The position numbers were made by a program, and so were the translations under genes. Under the pieces are notes generated by a model. It did not search any database, had not been told where the DNA came from, and worked only from the letters and a program-made list of their open reading frames with translations. From NCBI GenBank assembly GCA_002083615.1, contig MSXO01000037.1:87941-136361 (forward strand): 48,421 bases of DNA, in the 5' to 3' direction. Numbering within the stretch: position 1 is the stretch's first letter; the number at the start of each line of letters is the position of its first letter. Below, one piece after another: positions 42,438 through 48,421 of the stretch. The stretch comes from Proteobacteria bacterium ST_bin11. Lineage in GTDB: Bacteria; Pseudomonadota; Gammaproteobacteria; Methylococcales; Methylomonadaceae.

Positions 42438-43072
42438 GCAAACCCGTCATTTTGTTAGGCAGTGGTGGACATGCCAAGGTACTGCTCAATATTTTACGCC
42501 GTTGCGATTTTGAGATTATTGGCGTTACTGATCCGGCGCGCACCAATGGCGAGCACTGGCTGGGTTGTAAGATTTTAGGCGATGATTTAGCCGTGCATGC
42601 CTTTTCCTATAAGGAAGTGTTGCTGGTAAATGGGCTGGGGTCTCTGCCTAGAGATGGTGGTTTGCGCCGCAAAGTTTTCGATAGATTTACAGCCTTGGGT
42701 TATCAATTCCTCACCGTGATGGACCCGTCAGCGCTTGTAGCTGATCAAGCTGGTTTGGCGCCAGGCGTGCAAGTTATGGCAGGGGCCTTGATTCAGCTTG
42801 GCGCGATAATTGCTGAAAATTGCATAATAAATAGCGGGGCGATTGTAGAACACGATTGCCGAATAGGTCGGCATGTGCATATTGCCCCGGGTGCGATTAT
42901 GAGTGGCGGCGTTGAGTTGGGTGACGATGTGCATATCGGTACCGGAGCGATTTTGATTCAAGGCATTCGTATCGGGAATGGCAGCGTAATTGGTGCCGGC
43001 AGTGTCGTTACTCAAGACGTTGGTGAGAAAAAGATTGTTTATCCGCCTCGTCCTCAAATTCAGGATTTGTGA
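42434..43072 (+). CDS. legH: NeuD/PglD-like sugar N-acetyltransferase (LegH role)
   Basis: This 212-residue protein has a Rossmann-like N-terminal domain (ILLGSGGHAKVLLNIL) followed by left-handed beta-helix repeats from about 95 on. The catalytic His is in GAIVEHDCRIG. In the legionaminic pathway such a protein acetylates the amino sugar before the epimerase step. NeuD proteins that O-acetylate sialic acids have the same fold, so the exact acceptor is inferred from context. The stop is one base from the next gene. Confidence 0.85.
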   Translation: MSKPVILLGSGGHAKVLLNILRRCDFEIIGVTDPARTNGEHWLGCKILGDDLAVHAFSYKEVLLVNGLGSLPRDGGLRRKVFDRFTALGYQFLTVMDPSALVADQAGLAPGVQVMAGALIQLGAIIAENCIINSGAIVEHDCRIGRHVHIAPGAIMSGGVELGDDVHIGTGAILIQGIRIGNGSVIGAGSVVTQDVGEKKIVYPPRPQIQDL

Positions 43073-43073
43073 C

Positions 43074-44126
43074 ATGAAACAGCATTGGCAACAGGTATTA
43101 ATTCGACCGGAGGCAAGTTTGCTAACGACGATCGAAGTGATTGATCGCGGTGCTTTGCAAATTGCGTTGGTTGTTGATGATAGCGACAAACTGGTGGGCG
43201 TAGTCACCGACGGTGACATAAGGCGGGCACTTATCAGGGGCTTACAGCTTGAACATCCAGTCGCGGAGGTCATGAATAGGCGGCCCAAAGTGGCGACCTT
43301 GCTGGATAGCAAAGCCCAGTTGATTGCGATGATGGAAGGCCATCATCTCTATCAATTGCCGGTCGTCGATGATCAGGGACGGATAGTGAGCTTGGAGTCT
43401 CTCCAGGCGCTCTATAAACAACCGGCGTTTCCCAATCCGGTATTTTTGATGGCGGGTGGTTTCGGTAAGCGATTGCGGCCCTATACCGATGATTGTCCTA
43501 AACCTCTTTTAGAGATTGGTGGCAAACCAATTTTACAAACCATCATCGAGAATTTTGTTAAATCGGGTTTTAGGCAGTTTTTTATTGCGGTGCACTATAA
43601 AGCCGATCAAATCAAAAAATATTTCGGCGATGGTGATCGCTGGGGTATTTCTATCAGCTATATCGACGAATTGGAGCCGATGGGCACCGCGGGCGCAATT
43701 GGGTTGCTGCCCGATGATTTGCCTGATGTGCCGTTGCTTGTTATGAATGGAGATATTCTGACCCAGATCGATTTTTCTCGATTATTGGCCTACCACAACG
43801 AGCAGCAGGCGATAGCAACGATGTGCGTGCGCCAGTATGAGTATCAGATTCCCTATGGAGTGGTGTCTTTGGAGCAGCAGCGAATTGTTGGTATTGAAGA
43901 AAAGCCGCTACAAAGCTGTCTTGCTAACGCAGGAATATATGTGTTGGATCACAGTTTAGTGAAGGTCATTTCCACGCAAAAAAAACTGGATATGCCGACA
44001 TTGTTTAACCAGCAAATCGCTCTAGGCGAGATGGTGTCTATGTTTGCAGTTAATGATTACTGGTTGGACATCGGGCGTGAGGCGGATTTTTTACGTGCTC
44101 AGGGCGAGTTTGCCCAATATTTTTAA
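43074..44126 (+). CDS. ptmE: PtmE-like nucleotidyltransferase with CBS domains
   Basis: This 350-residue protein has two CBS domains at about 1-120, followed by a sugar-1-phosphate nucleotidyltransferase with FLMAGGFGKRLRPYTDDCPK at about 125-145, MGTAGAIGLL and MNGDIL. Campylobacter PtmE with this architecture makes GDP-glucosamine for legionaminic acid. The ATG at 43074 with AGGA upstream is chosen over an open frame reaching back into legH. No PtmF, PtmA or PgmL homologue is present here, so precursor supply must come from elsewhere. Confidence 0.87.
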   Translation: MKQHWQQVLIRPEASLLTTIEVIDRGALQIALVVDDSDKLVGVVTDGDIRRALIRGLQLEHPVAEVMNRRPKVATLLDSKAQLIAMMEGHHLYQLPVVDDQGRIVSLESLQALYKQPAFPNPVFLMAGGFGKRLRPYTDDCPKPLLEIGGKPILQTIIENFVKSGFRQFFIAVHYKADQIKKYFGDGDRWGISISYIDELEPMGTAGAIGLLPDDLPDVPLLVMNGDILTQIDFSRLLAYHNEQQAIATMCVRQYEYQIPYGVVSLEQQRIVGIEEKPLQSCLANAGIYVLDHSLVKVISTQKKLDMPTLFNQQIALGEMVSMFAVNDYWLDIGREADFLRAQGEFAQYF

Positions 44127-44137
44127 GAGTGAGGGGT

Positions 44138-44164
44138 TAAAGTTATTTTTACAGAGGTCGATAC
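44138..44164 (+). promoter_or_regulatory. Sigma-28 (FliA) promoter of the flagellin gene
   Basis: TAAAGTTA (44138-44145) and GTCGATAC (44157-44164) are separated by exactly 11 bases. The FliA consensus is TAAAGTTT-N11-GCCGATAA, so 7 of 8 and 6 of 8 positions match. It starts 12 bases after ptmE and about 120 bases before fliC, and marks the start of a late flagellar unit. Confidence 0.82.
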
Positions 44165-44260
44165 ATCCTTCGAGTTTGAAATGAATTTTTTTAATCAAGT
44201 CACTTAACCAACAGTTAGTTTTTCGGCTTTATAGGCTGCATAAACTAGGAGGATAGCATC

Positions 44261-45112
44261 ATGTCAATGGTAATTAACACAAACGTCGCTTCATTAACCA
44301 GTCAACGGTTATTAAGTAATACAACCAACTCGCTGAAAACCTCTATGGAGAGATTGTCTTCCGGCTTACGAGTTAACTCAGCAAAAGATGACGCAGCAGG
44401 TTTGGCGATTAGTGATGGAATGACATCGCAAATCAGAGGTATGACTGTCGCGATCAGAAACGCCAACGACGGTATCTCAATGGCGCAAACAGCTGAAAGT
44501 GCGATGGGAGCCATTACCGAAACCATGCAACGGATGCGGGACTTGGCCGTACAAGCTTCTAACTTTGGCGCGGTCAGCTCAAGTGACCGAGAAAAACTGC
44601 AAACCGAATTTAAACAGCTGGGAGATGAAATAGGACGTATCATCAAAAATACTGAATTTAACGGTAAAAAGGTCTTAAACGGTTCTTTGACAAATGTTAA
44701 CTTTCAGGTGGGTGCTGGAACTTCCGCGAATAACCAAATCTCTATCAACGTGAGTGATTTGGCCGCAGCGTCGGGCATAACTTCTTTGTTCAGCACTGGA
44801 GCTGTTTCCATAGGTTCCGGAGCTGCCTCTACTGACACAAGGGCGGCAATGGATGCGATTGATAACGCCATTAAAAAGATTGATACTTTCCGCTCTACTT
44901 TGGGTGCTGTGCAAAACCGCTTTACGACTACAATTGGTAACTTGCAGTCTTCGATTGAAAATCAAAGTGCTGCTCGGTCAAGAATTATGGATGCGGATTT
45001 TGCCTCAGAGACATCCAACTTGAGCCGTACGCAAATTCTACAACAAGCCGGTACTGCGATGTTGGCACAAGCTAATCAGTCCTCTCAAACCGTACTTAGC
45101 TTGCTTAGATAG
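44261..45112 (+). CDS. fliC: Flagellin
   Basis: This 283-residue filament protein is exported by the flagellar type III system. The conserved N-terminal D0/D1 region (INTNVASLTSQRLL, RLSSGLRVNSAKDDAAGLAI) covers about 1-140, and the C-terminal region ending in QANQSSQTVLSLLR covers about 195-283. The central variable part is very short, so the outer D2/D3 domains are missing. GGAGG lies eight bases before the ATG. Its position directly after the legionaminic acid genes suggests the filament is glycosylated on surface Ser/Thr. Confidence 0.95.
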   Translation: MSMVINTNVASLTSQRLLSNTTNSLKTSMERLSSGLRVNSAKDDAAGLAISDGMTSQIRGMTVAIRNANDGISMAQTAESAMGAITETMQRMRDLAVQASNFGAVSSSDREKLQTEFKQLGDEIGRIIKNTEFNGKKVLNGSLTNVNFQVGAGTSANNQISINVSDLAAASGITSLFSTGAVSIGSGAASTDTRAAMDAIDNAIKKIDTFRSTLGAVQNRFTTTIGNLQSSIENQSAARSRIMDADFASETSNLSRTQILQQAGTAMLAQANQSSQTVLSLLR

Positions 45113-45119
45113 GGTTAAG

Positions 45120-45145
45120 GGAAGACTGCGAGTACGCAGTTTTCC
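45120..45145 (+). terminator. Terminator-like hairpin after fliC
   Basis: GGAAGACTGCG (45120-45130) pairs with CGCAGTTTTCC (45135-45145) as an 11-bp stem with one G-U pair around AGTA, eight bases after the fliC stop. There is no strong T-run, so partial read-through into flaG is likely. Confidence 0.6.
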
Positions 45146-45175
45146 TCTATGTTTACTTAAACAAGGGTTAATGTC

Positions 45176-45619
45176 ATGAACAGTGAAATTACAAATGTGT
45201 TGAAACTGGTTCCTGTGACTACCGTAAAAACCGATAAGCAAGAGACTGGTAAAGTACAGGCGCAAGCGAAGGCTGCAAGCGATCATACCGGCGGCGGGAA
45301 TGTTGCCGCGTCTTCTCAGAATTATCAGAGTCCGCCAAGCGTTTTAGCGAGCTCGGAGAAAATGGATAAAAGTGATCAAAAGCCGCCTTTAGATTTGGTC
45401 CGGCAAGCCGCAAATCAAGGTAACTCCATATTGCAAGCTACCCAGCGTAATTTGCAATTCAAAGTCGACGATGCGACCAAGGAAGTGGTGGTCAAAATTG
45501 TCGATACTGATAGTGGTGAACTGGTGCGGCAAATTCCATCCGAAGAAATGTTGGCTTTTATTAGACGGATGCAGGAACTGGAAGGCGATCAGGGTTCGGT
45601 GATACAGGATAGAGCATAG
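45176..45619 (+). CDS. flaG: FlaG family flagellar protein
   Basis: In this 147-residue protein the first 75 residues are polar and low in complexity. Residues 85-140 form the conserved FlaG domain (LQFKVDDATKEVVVKIVDTDSGELVRQIP, given here in two adjoining parts: LQFKVDDATKEVV and VKIVDTDSGELVRQIP). FlaG proteins influence filament length or flagellin secretion in other polar flagellates. It lies between fliC and fliD in the usual order. Confidence 0.88.
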   Translation: MNSEITNVLKLVPVTTVKTDKQETGKVQAQAKAASDHTGGGNVAASSQNYQSPPSVLASSEKMDKSDQKPPLDLVRQAANQGNSILQATQRNLQFKVDDATKEVVVKIVDTDSGELVRQIPSEEMLAFIRRMQELEGDQGSVIQDRA

Positions 45620-45641
45620 TGTCTGGGTTGGGGAGAGTGTC

Positions 45642-47036
45642 ATGAGCATAGTGTCTTCAACAGGGCTGGGTAGCGGAATCGACATTCAGACCTTGGTAAC
45701 GCAGTTGGCAACGGCGGAAACCCAGCCTCAGCTCAACTCTATCCAGAGACATAGAGACACCGCCAGTACCAGGCTCAGTGGCTTGGGTACTTTGAAGAGT
45801 GCGCTATCCGAATTTCAAACGGCAATCAGTGCCTTGAAAGATGGTAGTGCGTTTCGTGCTCATACAGCTGTCTCTTCAAACGAGTCTATTCTCAAAGTGG
45901 CGGCTGACTCTTATGCCGCGGCTGGGGTTTATTCGCTCGAAGTAACGAAGTTGGCGAAGGCGCAAAAGGCCGTTGCAAATGTTGAGTTTGCTAACACATC
46001 CAGTACCCTTAGCACAGGCACTGTGTCGTTTTCGGCTAACTCTGGCGCTACATTCAATGTGGTTTTGGATAACACCAACAACACGTTGGAAAAGTTACGT
46101 GACGCGATCAATAAAGCTGACGGCAATACCTTTGTCAACGCAAGTATTGTTAGGGTCGATAATGCTGCGAACACAGGTACTGTTGCTAAGCTAGTGCTTA
46201 CTGCGAAAAATACTGGTACTGCCAGCGCATTTACTGTGGCGGGTGTCGATGACGGCGCCATTACTGGTGATGTAAGTTTGTCTCAGTTAGCTTCTAGTAA
46301 CTTGGATATTAAAACGGCGGCCCAGGATTCGGAAATCTTGATTGATGGGCAAAAGGCAACCAGAAGTGGCAATGTAATTAGCGATGTGCTTCCCGGAGTC
46401 ACTCTTAACTTAGTAGCGCAGACGGCTGTCAACGAGCCAGTCACTATCGATATTGCTGTTGATAACGAAGCTATCACTAAAAGCATCAACACATTCGTTT
46501 CTGCCTATAACAAATTAAATTCGACAGTCAAAAGTTTAGGTAAATACGGTGGAAGCAAAGACGGTAGCGGCAATGGCGCTTTGATTGGAGACTCCACATT
46601 ACGCTATATAGCGACGCAAGTTAGACAGGTTTCAACCGGCACGGTTTCTACGGTCAGCAGCGATTACAACTCGTTGGCTATGATTGGTGTCAGCGTCAAC
46701 AAAGATGGCGTTGTTTCTTTGGACAGTGCCAGGTTAAAAACGGCTTTGTCCGCGAACTTTCAGTCTGTTAGTGATGTGTTTTCATCGACTGAAGGTGTGG
46801 CCACTAAGTTGGCGTCTAATTTATCGGTCTTGTTGCAATCGGGTGGCTCAATAGATAGCCAGCAATCCTCGTTAAACAAAGCTATTTCCCGTTTGGACGA
46901 CCAAAAAGACAATGTCAACGTCAGATTTGAAAGAGTGCAGAAGGCTTTACAAAAACAATTTCTTGCTATGGATAGCGCAGTTGGACAGTTTAAAAACACA
47001 GGTTCATTTTTAACAAGCTGGATCAACCAGTTGTAG
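45642..47036 (+). CDS. fliD: Flagellar hook-associated protein 2 (filament cap)
   Basis: This 464-residue cap protein promotes folding of flagellin at the growing tip. The N-terminal FliD domain (STGLGSGIDIQTLVTQLATA) and the C-terminal coiled region (RLDDQKDNVNVRFERVQKAL, FLAMDSAVGQFKNTGSFL) are typical. The middle is Thr/Ser/Val-rich beta structure. A GGAGAG site precedes the ATG, and fliS follows within 20 bases. Confidence 0.94.
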   Translation: MSIVSSTGLGSGIDIQTLVTQLATAETQPQLNSIQRHRDTASTRLSGLGTLKSALSEFQTAISALKDGSAFRAHTAVSSNESILKVAADSYAAAGVYSLEVTKLAKAQKAVANVEFANTSSTLSTGTVSFSANSGATFNVVLDNTNNTLEKLRDAINKADGNTFVNASIVRVDNAANTGTVAKLVLTAKNTGTASAFTVAGVDDGAITGDVSLSQLASSNLDIKTAAQDSEILIDGQKATRSGNVISDVLPGVTLNLVAQTAVNEPVTIDIAVDNEAITKSINTFVSAYNKLNSTVKSLGKYGGSKDGSGNGALIGDSTLRYIATQVRQVSTGTVSTVSSDYNSLAMIGVSVNKDGVVSLDSARLKTALSANFQSVSDVFSSTEGVATKLASNLSVLLQSGGSIDSQQSSLNKAISRLDDQKDNVNVRFERVQKALQKQFLAMDSAVGQFKNTGSFLTSWINQL

Positions 47037-47054
47037 TTGCTATAGGGGATTATC

Positions 47055-47444
47055 ATGTACGCAATGGCAAAGAGCAGTAATGGTGCTAAGCATTATGCGG
47101 ATGTGCATAATGCAAGCGGTTTGGGAGAAGAGTCACCTCATCGGTTGATTCAAATGTTGATGGAAGGCTTTTTGGCTAGGGTGAATTCCGCTAAAGGTGC
47201 AATGGCGCATGGTGATATGGAAGCCAAAAGTATTTATATCTCCAAGGCCATGGGAATCGTCGGCGGGCTAAACGAAGCTGTAGATATCGAACATGGTGGA
47301 GATATTGCGGTCAATCTCCACGAGCTTTACAGCTATATCAATATGCGCTTATTGCAGGCAAGCGGCGAAAACAGCGGCCAAATTTTAGATGAAGTAGCTT
47401 CTCTAATGAGAGATATTAAAGAGGCCTGGGATGCCATTGGGTAA
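47055..47444 (+). CDS. fliS: Flagellin export chaperone FliS
   Basis: This 129-residue four-helix chaperone binds the C-terminal helix of flagellin in the cytoplasm and prevents early assembly. The signature SPHRLIQMLMEGFLARVNSA and LHELYSYINMRLLQAS are present. It overlaps the fliT-like gene by 14 bases. Confidence 0.92.
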   Translation: MYAMAKSSNGAKHYADVHNASGLGEESPHRLIQMLMEGFLARVNSAKGAMAHGDMEAKSIYISKAMGIVGGLNEAVDIEHGGDIAVNLHELYSYINMRLLQASGENSGQILDEVASLMRDIKEAWDAIG

Positions 47445-47772
47445 TGCTGTCGAGCTAGATGACAATAGAAATATCGATCACTGCGCACAAGTTCTGCGGG
47501 ATTTTAAGGAAAAAATCGAGCAATGTTTGGCAGACGAGGATTGGGAGCAACTGCCTGTAATATTGGGTTTCCGCCAGGCTTATTTGGAACGAATACTAAA
47601 TCAGTCTATCCCCGAACAGCGCCTCGGTTCCATAAAAAAGCTGGTGCAAACGTTGCTGGAAGATGATGCAGTTTTTTTAGCTCAAGTTGAAGAGCATAAA
47701 TCTGGCCTCTTCAAGCAGCAGCAGTCTCTTGAGCGAGGCGTCCGCGCGACCCAAGCATACAAAAATAATTAG
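47431..47772 (+). CDS. fliT: FliT-like flagellar chaperone
   Basis: This 113-residue all-helical acidic protein lies directly after fliS, where FliT is expected. FliT chaperones FliD and in some species modulates FlhDC. Sequence conservation of FliT is low, so the call rests on position, length and helical pattern (VLRDFKEKIEQCLADEDWEQL). AGAGG inside fliS precedes the ATG. Confidence 0.72.
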   Translation: MPLGNAVELDDNRNIDHCAQVLRDFKEKIEQCLADEDWEQLPVILGFRQAYLERILNQSIPEQRLGSIKKLVQTLLEDDAVFLAQVEEHKSGLFKQQQSLERGVRATQAYKNN

Positions 47773-47883
47773 TCCCCAATTCAGTCGCCTACAGCTTCAC
47801 GATAAATTGGTTCTAAACTATTAAAACATCCGCCAGATGTGGATGGCGTATTCCTACTTCCATCCCCACTGAGTTGTCATTTT

Positions 47884-48324
47884 TTATTCCCTTCTTGTTG
47901 TAAACTCGTTTTTTGCTTTGTTGTTAGCGAAATCTCTGCCATACCCGTCAACCACCAATTCAGCAGCTTCGCCTGATTCGTCGGACGGGACTGGAAAAGT
48001 GGGCACCGCTGAATACGTATTTAAGCCAATGTTTGGTTCCGAGGGTATATTCAAACTTTCCATCTCTCGAAAATAAATCAAAGTCCCAACCGACAAACTG
48101 AGATTAGCTATTGTCGATCCACGGCAGTGGGCATTGGTCAATGTACAGTATTTAAAGTTGATTTTAGCCAGAGGCGGAAATAAATCGGATTTAGTTGATA
48201 TGTCTTCCTGATTACGTATAAGTTTCAGCCGACACTGAAATCGTGTGATCCTATGAGTTCTAAAGGTCGCGTCGCCCGCCATACCCTCTGGGGCACAAGT
48301 GGATTGCCGGGGTCTAAACTGCAT
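47884..48324 (-). CDS. Doubtful hypothetical protein
   Basis: This 146-residue open frame on the minus strand begins at an ATG without a recognisable ribosome site. It has no signal peptide, membrane segment or known domain. The N-terminal part is rich in Arg and Thr, and the C-terminal part is acidic and then basic. It may be a remnant or part of the dispersed repeat that borders it. Confidence 0.25.
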   Translation of the reverse strand: MQFRPRQSTCAPEGMAGDATFRTHRITRFQCRLKLIRNQEDISTKSDLFPPLAKINFKYCTLTNAHCRGSTIANLSLSVGTLIYFREMESLNIPSEPNIGLNTYSAVPTFPVPSDESGEAAELVVDGYGRDFANNKAKNEFTTRRE

Positions 48325-48390
48325 GGATGCGAACCGGGAATCACTCCGCTCACAAAAAGCCCGGTACCTCCGTGTACACTGGATACCGGC

Positions 48391-48407
48391 AATCCCTGCC
48401 GGAATGA
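48391..48407. repeat. Palindromic dispersed repeat with ATCCCT-type loop
   Basis: CCGGCA and TGCCGG form a perfect 6-bp stem around ATCCC. Similar elements of the type CCGGCAATCCCTGCCGG are scattered through many proteobacterial genomes. The loop matches that of hairpins in the repeats near the start of the window. Confidence 0.6.
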
Positions 48408-48421
48408 GTGCGTCCGTGAGG

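Larger units (their letters stand above)
47773..48421. other. Largely non-coding end of window with a weak minus-strand ORF
   Basis: Apart from the doubtful open frame at 47884-48324 and the palindrome near 48391-48407, I see no gene, RNA or terminator. The flagellar run ends at 47772 without an obvious terminator hairpin. Confidence 0.5.

Noticed and set aside
37317..43072. Sialic acid (Neu5Ac) biosynthesis
   Set aside because: NeuA-, NeuB- and NeuC-like proteins are present, but the LegB dehydratase, LegC aminotransferase and PtmE-like guanylyltransferase are not needed for Neu5Ac and point to legionaminic acid.

Overview
The window looks like chromosome of a flagellated gammaproteobacterium, most plausibly a Methylomonas-like methanotroph (Methylococcales). 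That placement is an inference from gene content: a VPxP-type PEP-CTERM sorting tail, surE-pcm, a QseB/QseC-like pair, large TPR-glycosyltransferases, a type I secretion system and dispersed hairpin-rich repeats. No methane-oxidation gene lies in the window to prove it.

Layout. 1-1620: hairpin-rich dispersed repeats flank a FitAB/VapBC-type toxin-antitoxin pair. 1644-5350: a PrxQ/Bcp peroxiredoxin, an OmpR-family two-component system, a possible small ORF and a small membrane protein. 5444-14631: housekeeping and accessory genes: a spermidine synthase-like fusion, lpxD and rpiA (one minus-strand run); a divergent GAPDH with a family 6 DNA glycosylase; an Smr protein; surE-pcm; and a matrixin-like protease with a PEP-CTERM-type tail. 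14885-34554: the most unusual block. A 2652-residue protein built almost entirely of a Ser/Thr-rich octapeptide repeat and ending in RTX repeats is followed, behind a strong terminator, by two TPR-GT41 (O-GlcNAc-transferase-like) genes. One of these carries two FkbM methyltransferase domains. Divergent from the giant gene are the ABC, HlyD and TolC components of a type I secretion system. 34514-44126: an Hsp70-like gene overlapping tolC, then a tightly packed legionaminic acid cluster (legF, legB, legC, legG, legI, legH and ptmE homologues). 44138-47772: a sigma-28-type promoter and fliC, flaG, fliD, fliS and a fliT-like gene. 47773-48421: little or no coding content, ending in a palindromic repeat.

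Working model. The window seems devoted to building and exporting glycosylated surface structures. The giant repeat protein is a likely type I secretion substrate offering hundreds of Thr/Ser residues. The adjacent TPR-GT41 proteins are candidate cytoplasmic glycosyltransferases for it, and the FkbM domains could methylate the sugars. The CMP-legionaminic acid genes end directly before the flagellin gene, so flagellin glycosylation is likely. No Maf-type flagellin glycosyltransferase is present here, so the TPR-GT proteins are also candidates for that job. Coupling of secretion, Hsp70 and glycan genes is inferred from gene order only.
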